A DNA stretch of 55,969 bases from JBHIKY01 sp042139015 (GTDB lineage: Bacteria; Bacillota; Bacilli; Bacillales; Marinococcaceae): contig NZ_JBHIKY010000025.1 of assembly GCF_042139015.1 (NCBI RefSeq), positions 1 through 55,969 on the forward strand, read 5' to 3'. The notes beneath the pieces are model-generated. The model was not told the origin of the DNA, did no database searches, and saw nothing but the letters and a program-made list of their open reading frames with translations. This document shows positions 16,993 through 24,891 of the stretch, one piece after another (the first letter of the stretch is position 1; each line of letters opens with the position of its first letter). A program made the position numbers and the translations under genes.

Positions 16993-17365
16993 ACGCCCAA
17001 ACATTGAATAAAAATACACGTTAATGCACTTAATAACGCCTTTATTTATACACCTTGTCTAATAAACATGTTGCCAAAACCTACAAAGAATAAATGCCAT
17101 ATGCACCCTGGTAAATGACAGGTCATTTTGCGGTAAATTCCCTCTCATTCACTGGTACAAATTATGGCATAAGTGGTACATTTGGGTGGCTGTAATCAAT
17201 CTAGGTCCCAACCAGCCTCAAACATGTTTCTACAAGTAGGGGGTGGACAGTATAGCGGACGGGATCAGAGTCCCACGGGGGCGAACGCCCTACCCGGCTA
17301 CTTTAAGAATAACCTATAAAAAAAATAGGTCAACCAGATAAACTGGTTAACCTTATAATACGATT

Positions 17366-17442
17366 GGGGGTAGCTTTTGAAAGTATGGAAGTAGGTTAAT
17401 GGGCGAAAGTTTTTAATGGAAGAGTACAACCTATAGGATGAT
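17366..17442 (+). repeat. Copy of the 3' end of the NlpC/P60 gene region
   Basis: 77 bp nearly identical to 49787-49864 (a few mismatches and a one-base indel), which spans the C-terminus of the NlpC/P60 gene there. Here the reading frame is broken by a stop. It shows that the same conjugative-element segment once lay in both parts of the window. Confidence 0.75.
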
Positions 17443-17454
17443 AAAGTCTTAGAT

Positions 17455-17492
17455 AATAATAATACCATTATCCATACAATGGTATTATTATT
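17455..17492. terminator. Hairpin
   Basis: Perfect 15-bp arms (AATAATAATACCATT and complement) around an 8-nt loop, just after the NlpC/P60 scrap. AT-rich; possibly a terminator. Confidence 0.45.
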
Positions 17493-17881
17493 TAATTTGA
17501 GTATATCAAATTAAATTATGGAGGGGAAAAAACGTTCGGAAAAGAAAGTAGTACATTAAAAAACCTTAAAGGGAAGCCAATTACACACAGAGATCGTGAT
17601 CCAGGGGTAAAAGAACCTTTCATTGAAGTTCAAAAGGAATATGACAATCCTTACAACAATTCAGGAAGTTAACCACAATGGTGTCTCCAGGTTACACTTA
17701 GCTGGACAGATTCGCTTAGTGAGTTTTCACTGAGCAAACAATTAAAAAGAAAACAAAGACCAGTTAATTTTGATTGATGTTTTTCTTTTTAAGCTATTGA
17801 GAGATAATGAGATTGGAAGGGAAATTATTATTTAACATTTTATACTTATAAAGGAAAAAATGAAAAACCAAAATGCTTTTT

Positions 17882-18565
17882 TCACATTTTTTTTAGATAA
17901 TAACCAGCTCCAGGAGAATTAATAATAGTTGTTGGATTTGTTCCATTATCTCCTATTTTTCGTCTGAGTTTTTTGATGTAGTGCCGAACACGCTCTTTAT
18001 CGGTAATTTCATCCCATATAGATTTTAATATTTCATCTGTTGTAATAATTTTTCCTTTATTTGAAGCAAGTAAATATAAGAGTTCATACTCTTTTTTAGG
18101 TAAAGGATAATATTTACCATTTCTAATAATATTCCACCCTTTTACATCAAAGATACTTTCAGCGTTTATCAAAATGTGATCTTTATTTTTTTTATAAAGC
18201 ATACCTAATGTTTCACTAAAGTTGACAAGAATTCTTAAATATTCAGATGCTGGATTTGTAATACAGACTTCGCAACCATAGCTCATAAGTTTTAACCTGT
18301 TATTTGTAGAAACTTCTTGAGTTAAAACTATAGTTTTTGTCTGGTGTGATCTATGTATGAATTCTTTTAAAAAAATATCCAAATCCATATCTATATCTTT
18401 ACATTTTGGTAAATCAAGGATAATCCCCTTTACGTACTTACTTTTTTTATCCCTTTTTGCTTTTCGTATATCTCTTTCATAAATAACTTCCTCTTTCTTT
18501 AGATTAAAAATTCTGTGTACATACCTAAAGTTTTCTAGGTTTTTACTAACTATTAATATCTTCAC
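17882..18565 (-). CDS. Orphan OmpR-type winged-helix regulator with degenerate receiver
   Basis: About 227 aa from a GTG start at 18565, chosen because GGAAGGGAAGAG lies just upstream; a longer in-frame ATG lies inside a terminator hairpin. Residues 1-115 resemble a receiver domain (KILIVSKNLENFRYV, GIILDLPKC), but the usual acidic pair after strand 1 is replaced by SK, so phosphorylation is doubtful. Residues 135-225 are a clear OmpR/PhoB winged helix (KKEYELLYLLASNKGKIITT, INSPGAGYYLKK). There is no partner kinase. It lies directly downstream of the hydrazine-type operon on the same strand and may regulate it (inference). Confidence 0.8.
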   Translation of the reverse strand: MKILIVSKNLENFRYVHRIFNLKKEEVIYERDIRKAKRDKKSKYVKGIILDLPKCKDIDMDLDIFLKEFIHRSHQTKTIVLTQEVSTNNRLKLMSYGCEVCITNPASEYLRILVNFSETLGMLYKKNKDHILINAESIFDVKGWNIIRNGKYYPLPKKEYELLYLLASNKGKIITTDEILKSIWDEITDKERVRHYIKKLRRKIGDNGTNPTTIINSPGAGYYLKKM

Positions 18566-18587
18566 AACTCTTCCCTTCCATCTATGA

Positions 18588-18622
18588 ATGAGTATTTTTT
18601 TATATAAAAAAATACTCATAGT
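18588..18622 (-). terminator. Terminator of the N-N-bond operon
   Basis: Palindrome ATGAGTATTTTTTT-atat-AAAAAAATACTCAT at about 18589-18620. It lies between the FAD oxidase gene and the regulator gene, both on the minus strand. The T run on either strand makes it a good bidirectional terminator. Confidence 0.7.
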
Positions 18623-18696
18623 TAGTATTATAATCAAACGTCAGTTTAGTCTATTAAATTAGTAAGATATTTAAAACGTGGGGATATAAATAAATT

Positions 18697-19863
18697 TTAC
18701 ATATATAAATACGGGGTTTTAGGTTTAATTAAGTTTTTTTTCTCAAATCTATCTAATCTAAGTTGGGTTAACAAATCACTTCTTTTTTCTTCTAATAATT
18801 CATTAGCAATTTCTTGTCCTACAGCAGGAGATATCTTAAAACCGCCTCCGCTAAAACCAGTAGCTAGGTATACACCATCTACTTCATTAAGATTTCCTAT
18901 AATTGGATGTTTATCAGGAGTATACGCATCAAAACCACATCTGCCACCCATAGGTTTAAAAGATTTTGGAGATATTCGTTGAGTTATAGATTTATAGGCT
19001 TTATTAATATCTTCAGTGCTTAACACGTCTCTTAGTTCATCGCTTCTACTTTCTTGGTTATTAGCAGACACGCCTACTAAAATCTGATCTTTTGAAAGAG
19101 ACCGAAAATAACACCCTTTAGTATCATCAATATAAGTTAACAAAGGATTGCTCTGATTATCTTTTCTCCATTTAAAAAAACTAATTCCTATTTGTTTCCT
19201 TTGTAAAGGAATAGCAACATTCAAAGGTTGTAGTAATTGAGCAGTCCAAGCTCCTCCACAAAGAATCACTTTTTCAGAATATATGTCACCAATATTTGTT
19301 TTTACCCCTTTAACTTTTTCTCCTTCTACTAAAAGTTCGATTACTTTAGTTCCTTCCAATAGTTCAAGGCCATTTTGCTTGGCCCTGTTAATAAAAGACG
19401 CTGCAGCTAAAGCAGGGTCTCCATATCCACTCATGGGTTCATAGGCTATAGAAGAGACTCCTTTCATAGATACATAAGGCTGCATCTTTTTAAAGTCATC
19501 AGGGGTTATAAGAGTGGTAGGAATTCCTATTTTTTGCATTTCACAAACATTTTTAAATAAATTTTTTTTTGAATTATCTCCTGCAAGTAAAGCAAAACCA
19601 GATTGATTAAAATCACAGCTCCCACCAATAATCTCTGACCAATTAGAAAAAACAGAATAGCTTTTCCACGCTAATTTTGTTTGAATGTCATTCGTATGAT
19701 TCATTCTAATCAACCCACCGGACATTTTAGTTGCGCCAATTCCCGGTGGGCGATCTTGCTCACATAAAACAACATTTTTTTGACCAGCATTAGTGAGATA
19801 ATGAGCTGTACTTGCACCGATTATTCCACCGCCTATAATAACGATATCAGTGTTAATACTCAT
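18697..19863 (-). CDS. DAO-type FAD-dependent amine oxidase
   Basis: 388 aa. Dinucleotide-binding motif IVIIGGGIIGASTAHYL at residues 7-23, FAD contacts GATKMSGGLIR, and a C-terminal GFSGGGFKISPAVGQEIA typical of glycine/sarcosine oxidases (DadA/SoxB/ThiO group). It is the last gene of a five-gene operon, 28 bp after the hydroxylase. In the s56-p1 and triacsin pathways a DAO-type flavoenzyme cleaves the lysine-glycine hydrazine adduct to release hydrazinoacetate; I infer the same role here from context. An alternative is an unrelated D-amino-acid or N-methyl-amine oxidase. Confidence 0.85.
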   Translation of the reverse strand: MSINTDIVIIGGGIIGASTAHYLTNAGQKNVVLCEQDRPPGIGATKMSGGLIRMNHTNDIQTKLAWKSYSVFSNWSEIIGGSCDFNQSGFALLAGDNSKKNLFKNVCEMQKIGIPTTLITPDDFKKMQPYVSMKGVSSIAYEPMSGYGDPALAAASFINRAKQNGLELLEGTKVIELLVEGEKVKGVKTNIGDIYSEKVILCGGAWTAQLLQPLNVAIPLQRKQIGISFFKWRKDNQSNPLLTYIDDTKGCYFRSLSKDQILVGVSANNQESRSDELRDVLSTEDINKAYKSITQRISPKSFKPMGGRCGFDAYTPDKHPIIGNLNEVDGVYLATGFSGGGFKISPAVGQEIANELLEEKRSDLLTQLRLDRFEKKNLIKPKTPYLYM

Positions 19864-19891
19864 TAAAGCACCTCTATTAAAAATATAATAT

Positions 19892-21214
19892 TTATACTGT
19901 TTCTAGTTCTAAAGTTTTCTTTTTATTTAAGTCATCGAACATTTTTTTTGCTTTTAAAGCCATCATACTAAATGAAGTTGCATCACTTATACCATGAGTA
20001 CGTTCTGTAATTCCGTTTGCATATAAACCCACATTGAAGTTACTTGCTGTTCTAATGTTATAATCTCTAGAAATGCTTATATCTCCGTCTTCTTCTAATT
20101 CTAAATAGCTTAGAATATTATTAAGAGAGGGTGGGATTTTTTCCTCTGTAAATCCTGTACATACGATAACTCCATCAACATTAATCATTTTTTCTTTATC
20201 ATGGTATATATCTTTTAATTCTATTTGATATTTTTCATTATTCTTTTTCATATCTTGGATTTTCTGGCACCTCAATAAGTGAATTTTTTCCTCTCCTAAT
20301 ATGTTTTGTTCATATACTTTCCAATAAAGATCTGTACTAGTATGAGGGCCAATAGCTGAATAATTTGTTGCCTTCATTTGGTCGTCAAATAATTTTTGTC
20401 TTTCTTCTTTTGATAAATTATAAAAATAATCTACAAACTCCGGGTGGTAAACTTCATTACTAAATTGACCTAAATCATATGTTTTAAAGCCTAAATTTCT
20501 GTGTACTGAGTAAATATGAGAATTTGGAAATCTATTCGATAATTCAAGAATTATTTCAGCGGCATTTTGACCTGAACCAATAACAGCGAAAGTTGGAGTA
20601 TCTTCTTTTTTAAAATGCTGAAGTTTTGTCTTGAAACATGAAGAATGAAAAACTTTTTTTCCCATGAAAGGTCTAAACATATCAGGTACAAAAGGCATTC
20701 GGCCAGAGTTAATAGCCAAATTTTTAGCTGTTAATTTATTCTTTTCTTTTGAAATTTTATCTTCTGTTATAACTTCTACATAATCAACTGTCCCATCTGT
20801 ATTCTTTAATGGCTCTACGCGGAGAACATTCTGATTATATCTAACTGATCCCTCTAACTGTTCTGCTACCCATGAAATATAATCGTTCCATTCGATACGA
20901 CCGGGAGTTAAATCAAGTAATCCAAATTCAAAAAGCCGTCCTTTATTTTGCAAATAATTTGCAAAAGTGAATTTACTTCGAGGATTATATGGAGTAGCAA
21001 AATCCCGAAAAAAATGATGTTGAATATGAGCTTTTTCTAAAAGCATATCTGATTGCCAAGTTGAATCTTTAGATCTCTCTATAAAAAGTTTTCTTAATGG
21101 ACGCTCATCTTCGAGCTTTTCTTCATAATCTTCAATCGCTACTCCAAGTGCTATTCCTGCCGGTCCAAAACCTATTCCTATTAAATCGTATATTTCCTCT
21201 GTGTTTTCATTCAT
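19892..21214 (-). CDS. L-lysine/L-ornithine N-hydroxylase (SidA/IucD family)
   Basis: 440 aa, the normal size. FAD motif GIGFGPAGIALG at residues 12-23, substrate/FAD segment HHFFRDFATPYNPRSKFTFA, NADPH motif FAVIGSGQNAAEIILEL near residue 210, and the C-terminal family motif NVGLYANGITERTHGISDA. The enzyme uses NADPH and O2 to hydroxylate the side-chain amine of lysine or ornithine. Siderophore partners (acyltransferase, NIS synthetase) are absent. Instead it sits with cupin, MetRS-like and DAO-type genes, the combination that makes N-N bonds from N6-hydroxylysine. The gap to the preceding gene is 21 bp. Confidence 0.93.
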   Translation of the reverse strand: MNENTEEIYDLIGIGFGPAGIALGVAIEDYEEKLEDERPLRKLFIERSKDSTWQSDMLLEKAHIQHHFFRDFATPYNPRSKFTFANYLQNKGRLFEFGLLDLTPGRIEWNDYISWVAEQLEGSVRYNQNVLRVEPLKNTDGTVDYVEVITEDKISKEKNKLTAKNLAINSGRMPFVPDMFRPFMGKKVFHSSCFKTKLQHFKKEDTPTFAVIGSGQNAAEIILELSNRFPNSHIYSVHRNLGFKTYDLGQFSNEVYHPEFVDYFYNLSKEERQKLFDDQMKATNYSAIGPHTSTDLYWKVYEQNILGEEKIHLLRCQKIQDMKKNNEKYQIELKDIYHDKEKMINVDGVIVCTGFTEEKIPPSLNNILSYLELEEDGDISISRDYNIRTASNFNVGLYANGITERTHGISDATSFSMMALKAKKMFDDLNKKKTLELETV

Positions 21215-21235
21215 TTGTAGCCTCCTGATAATACA

Positions 21236-22276
21236 TTATTGAGTTATGGTAAATTTTTGTCCTTCTAATTTCCACAAAGATAAAGGAGCATTTAACATTT
21301 CACCATTCTTAGTAAATTTTATTTTTCCTAGTATAGTTGAAAAGGAATTTTCATTTATAACTGTTAATAAATCTTGATCTAAATTATCTGCGTTGTTTAT
21401 AGATTGTAGCAACACTTCAACTGCTGCGTATGTTGAAGCTGCATAAAATCCGGGTTTTAAACCTACTATTTCTTCATACTCATTAATAAATTGCTTAGCA
21501 TTCGAATTTTCAGGTATTGACGGAGGACCAACAGCCCAAATATTATCTGGTGTACAATTTAAACTATCTGCATAATCCTTAACTATTACATCATCCCCAA
21601 ATATAATAGGTATATTTGGTAGAATGTTACGGATGGTGTTTGTAAATTCTACAGCTATATGAAAACGCCCGGAAAAAATAATTAATTCAGGAGAAAAGCT
21701 AAGTAATTTTTGAATTAGTCCTTGATCTTTACTATTTGCTTCCCATGTTAATTTTATAGTTTTTATATTTCTGTTATTTAAATTTACAATATCGTTTTCG
21801 ATATACCCAATATGGTTTAAACCGTAATAACTTTTATCATCTATCAAGGCTATTCGATTTGCTTGTAAATAGTTTATAGATTGATCAAGAATTAATGGAC
21901 TTGTTTGATCGTCTCTTGAGCATAGTCTAAATACATTTTTAAATTCAGTTAAAGATGGATTAGTAGCAGCTGGGAGTAATAATGGAATACCTTTATCCAT
22001 GTAAATTGGTGCTGCGTTCAAGGCACATTCACTACTGAAGTGACCAACTACTCCTTTTACTTCTTGATTTGCTAAATGTTCTGCGGCTCTGAGAGCTTTT
22101 TCTTTTGAGGCTTCATCATCAGACCAAACTATTTTTGCTTTTAAGGCATGATATTTATTCCAATTATCTACTGCAAGTTTTGCTCCATAGTAAAATTGTG
22201 GGGTCAGAGGAGTTAAAGGACCATTAATTTTTTTAAGTGCTGCAGATGCCCCTATTTTAATCTGATTCTTTGACAT
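21236..22276 (-). CDS. Cytosolic periplasmic-binding-protein-like sensor (Leu/Ile/Val-BP fold)
   Basis: 346 aa. Type I periplasmic binding fold: KIGASAALKKINGPLTPLTP at the start, VKGVVGHFSSECALNAAPIY, IPLLLPAATNPSLTEF, and GFYAASTYAAVEVLLQSI near the end. It matches the branched-chain amino-acid receptor family. It has no signal peptide or lipobox: the domain begins at residue 5, so the protein stays in the cytoplasm. There are no ABC permease genes nearby. Its start overlaps the MetRS stop (TAATG), showing tight coupling. It may bind an amino acid or pathway intermediate, as cytosolic AmiC does for amidase control (inference). Confidence 0.85.
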   Translation of the reverse strand: MSKNQIKIGASAALKKINGPLTPLTPQFYYGAKLAVDNWNKYHALKAKIVWSDDEASKEKALRAAEHLANQEVKGVVGHFSSECALNAAPIYMDKGIPLLLPAATNPSLTEFKNVFRLCSRDDQTSPLILDQSINYLQANRIALIDDKSYYGLNHIGYIENDIVNLNNRNIKTIKLTWEANSKDQGLIQKLLSFSPELIIFSGRFHIAVEFTNTIRNILPNIPIIFGDDVIVKDYADSLNCTPDNIWAVGPPSIPENSNAKQFINEYEEIVGLKPGFYAASTYAAVEVLLQSINNADNLDQDLLTVINENSFSTILGKIKFTKNGEMLNAPLSLWKLEGQKFTITQ

Positions 22277-23958
22277 TACATTGTAACCTTTTCATAAGGT
22301 AATAATTTATCAAAAACAGATGTAGGAACTTTTGTAAAAAAGGGGCTTGCAGGTTTTTTAGGTGAAATCAGAACCTCATTTTCTAAATCACTCCAAAGGT
22401 ATTCCTTTTCTTTATTAATGGTGTCATTTCCCAAAAGAGCTTTAATTTTTTTAGAGAATTCTGGCATTATCGGTGTAGTAACTATTGCGAGAATTCTAAG
22501 AGTTTTAAGGTTCTCTTTTAATTCTGCTATATAGCACTCTTTATTATTTGAATCTAAATTTTCTAAATGAAGGATAGCCTCATAGTGAAGAATGGATTCA
22601 TTTGCTATACCTAAAATTGCCTTAGCAGTTCTTTGTAGTGAAAAAGTTTCTGCTTTATGACAATTAACGATGATTTCCAAATATTCATCCACTTTCTTTT
22701 GTAAGCATGTAGAGGAATGAGTTCTATTTTCTTTGTTTAGAAGAAAAGCGTCATATTTAGAAGCTCGATCCAATAGGCTTGTTAACCAAGTGTTCCACTT
22801 GTTTGCTAAATCGTTATTAACAAGCGATTTAAAATTATCGATTTGAAAGTCAGTTTCCTCATTTTCTGGAGCTGTTAAGCAAAGATAGAAGCGAACTACA
22901 TCTGGATCTATAAGGCGAAAAATATCAGAGCCCCATATTGCATGGTTTCTGCTTGTAGAGATTTTTTGTTGATCAATTCCGTAAAATTTATTAGTTATAA
23001 CAGTATCGGGATAAGTATATTTATCCTGTGCCATTAACATCCCAGGATAAAACACTCCATGGGAGAAAGTGCAATCAAAACCTACGAAAGCTACCCAGCT
23101 TGTATCTTCAGATTTCCAGTAATCTTCCCATTTATTCTTATTCGATAAATTTGAAGCCCAATCAATACAAGCACTAATGTATCCGGCAGGTCCTCCATAC
23201 CATGTATCTAGTATATGGTCTGTCATATTATCTAAAGGTACTTCAACACCAAGTTCTGCTTTTCTAGTTATCGGTGCATCTACTTCATTATTAAGAATTT
23301 CTTTGCATAACTTTTCTGCATCAACTCTCCAATTCCGTTTTTCAAAGTATTTTTGCAGACTTTCTCTATATTTAACTAAAGAAAAATAGATTCTCTTCTC
23401 TGTACGTGTTTCTAGGCTCTTTTGACAAGTTGTACATTTGGCATTAACCAATTTCCCTGCTTCTTGTGGGTGACCACAATTTTCACAATAATTTGCATCA
23501 GATTTGCTGCCACAATAATGACATTCACCACGAGCATAAGCTTCATAGCAATGATTTTCACACTCGGAACAATAGAAAGTAGGTACCTCTTTTATTTCTA
23601 AACTGCCATAATTATATAGGTCTGTGAAAATTTCTTGCATAATTTGCTTGTGCTGAGGAAGAGATTTTGTTCCAGGAAAATGATCTGGTAACATTTTTGC
23701 CAATTTTAATGTCTTACCCATTGCATTTGTATAATAACCTGAAACTTCCTTTGGTGATTGATTTGTTTCCCTAGCTTTCCTATCTACGTAATCTTGATAG
23801 TCATCTCCATAGGAAATGTATAGTACATCGTTCTCTAACATACGTTGAAATCTCGAAAATACATCTGCACCTAGGAAAGGGCCTGCTAGATGGCCGATAT
23901 GTAAGTTACCGTTAGATGTTGGAGGAGCAGCTGTAATTAAAAACTTTTTTTTACTCAT
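22276..23958 (-). CDS. Methionyl-tRNA synthetase-like enzyme of the N-N-bond cluster
   Basis: 560 aa class I synthetase paralogue. HIGH motif intact (residues 20-23 in TSNGNLHIGHLAGP). Four Cys pairs form MetRS-type zinc knuckles (CSECENHC, CHYCGSK, CENCGHP, CTTCQKS). The KMSKS loop is changed to KISTS. No C-terminal tRNA-binding (EMAP-like) domain is present, whereas housekeeping Bacillus MetRS is about 650 aa. In s56-p1 and triacsin pathways a fused cupin-MetRS protein joins N6-hydroxylysine and glycine into a hydrazine. Here the two halves are adjacent separate genes 21 bp apart. An alternative is a resistance copy of MetRS. Confidence 0.88.
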   Translation of the reverse strand: MSKKKFLITAAPPTSNGNLHIGHLAGPFLGADVFSRFQRMLENDVLYISYGDDYQDYVDRKARETNQSPKEVSGYYTNAMGKTLKLAKMLPDHFPGTKSLPQHKQIMQEIFTDLYNYGSLEIKEVPTFYCSECENHCYEAYARGECHYCGSKSDANYCENCGHPQEAGKLVNAKCTTCQKSLETRTEKRIYFSLVKYRESLQKYFEKRNWRVDAEKLCKEILNNEVDAPITRKAELGVEVPLDNMTDHILDTWYGGPAGYISACIDWASNLSNKNKWEDYWKSEDTSWVAFVGFDCTFSHGVFYPGMLMAQDKYTYPDTVITNKFYGIDQQKISTSRNHAIWGSDIFRLIDPDVVRFYLCLTAPENEETDFQIDNFKSLVNNDLANKWNTWLTSLLDRASKYDAFLLNKENRTHSSTCLQKKVDEYLEIIVNCHKAETFSLQRTAKAILGIANESILHYEAILHLENLDSNNKECYIAELKENLKTLRILAIVTTPIMPEFSKKIKALLGNDTINKEKEYLWSDLENEVLISPKKPASPFFTKVPTSVFDKLLPYEKVTM

Positions 23959-23979
23959 TGTTACCTCCCGGGGATAATT

Positions 23980-24342
23980 TTAAATATGAAACTCACTCGA
24001 ATTTTCTTCTTGTGCTGACCCGTCCCACCAAATACTTACAAATTCTAAGTCTTGTTCACCTATGTTTGTAATACTATGTTCTGTAAAAGGAGTAAAATAT
24101 ACAGTATCTCCTTCTTTAACTTCTTTATATTCATCTCCACTTTGAGCTTTTCCTACCCCTTTTACAATAATAAACACTTCTTTCTCATCGTGGTTATGAG
24201 GGGATGATTGTTGATTAGGAGGTAAAACGCACCAAGCCCCGCCGAATGGCGGATTAACTACTCCTTTCCATGGAAAATTTCTCTGGGCATATAAATCATA
24301 TTCGTATTTCAAATTATCGCGCTCTAAATTTTTAATATGCAT
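23980..24342 (-). CDS. Cupin-domain protein, partner of the MetRS-like enzyme
   Basis: 120 aa single cupin. Motif 1 reads PHNHDEKEVFIIVKGVGKAQ, giving His-x-His...Glu ligands; motif 2 reads GDTVYFTPFTEHSITNIG with the last His ligand. It is a probable metal-binding cupin and the first gene of the five-gene operon, immediately before the MetRS-like gene. In known hydrazine synthetases the cupin is the N-terminal domain fused to MetRS and catalyses the N-N bond formation or rearrangement. The free-standing form is notable. AGGAGGGTAAC precedes the ATG. Confidence 0.87.
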   Translation of the reverse strand: MHIKNLERDNLKYEYDLYAQRNFPWKGVVNPPFGGAWCVLPPNQQSSPHNHDEKEVFIIVKGVGKAQSGDEYKEVKEGDTVYFTPFTEHSITNIGEQDLEFVSIWWDGSAQEENSSEFHI

Positions 24343-24891
24343 AGTTACCCTCCTTTGATAGAATTTGATTCTTTTTTACAACTCATAATTTACCGTATGA
24401 ATTTTTTATATACTATGTATTTAACGTGTGTTTTTTGTGTAAAAATGTAATAATTTGGAATGAAGGTAAAGGAAAAGGGCCACTCTATTAGACAGAAGGT
24501 GACTCTAAAACGAGATTTCACCCTTATGGTGGAGGACTGTTTCTTTATTTGGCGAGATATGAATATCAAAAGGATTTTCTCGTTGGAATGTGTGTTTAAA
24601 AATAATGGATTTTTTTTCGGTATTTGAGGTTCTTTTTTTACGTGTGTCTGTACCGAACTATGCCGAGCAAAAAGAAAGGTTAAAAGTGTTATTGGTCCAT
24701 ATCAAGAGTAATAGCTCGTTCTGCCGAGTCGACCTTCGTTGATTCGATAAGGCTCGTACTGAATTTGGACTGGTCGATATCTCGCCTTAATTGCTGAAAC
24801 AGGTGCAATGGAGAGCTGCCTGTTCAAAAATAAGAGAACAAACATAAAAACTGGTCGTAAAATTGTTATTTCACGACCAGTTTTTATGTTG
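24343..24891. other. Promoter region of the cupin operon plus transposase debris
   Basis: The first 100 bp are AT-rich and should carry the operon promoter, read to the left. From about 24470 to 24800 there is degraded sequence. One stretch (about 24672-24780) reads LLVHIKSNSSFCRVDLR, stop, FDKARTEFGLVDIS, resembling the C-terminus of IS1182-type transposases (inference, weak). An inverted repeat-like pair near 24847-24890 (AAAAACTGGTCGT...ACGACCAGTTTTT) may terminate the MocR gene. Confidence 0.4.
24846..24889 (-). terminator. Terminator of the MocR gene
   Basis: AAAAACTGGTCGTAAA and its near complement, with an A/T-rich loop, 3 bp past the MocR stop codon on the minus strand; the stem ends in a run of T in that direction. 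Confidence 0.65.

Larger units (their letters stand above)
16798..17881. other. 1.1-kb region of element debris and hairpins
   Basis: Upstream flank of the CBASS operon. Holds a 21-bp perfect hairpin (16931-16992), an open stretch at 17224-17319 (reading GGGQYSGRDQSPTGANALPG, no RBS), an NlpC/P60-gene scrap (17366-17442), a hairpin at 17455-17492, and an open stretch at about 17533-17670. That last one reads LKNLKGKPITHRDRDPGVKE, has GGAGGGG upstream but no standard start codon. No intact gene is supported. Confidence 0.5.

Noticed and set aside
19892..21214. Siderophore biosynthesis by the SidA-type hydroxylase
   Set aside because: No hydroxamate acyltransferase, NIS synthetase, NRPS, receptor or Fur box nearby; cupin/MetRS/DAO neighbours fit N-N bond formation better.
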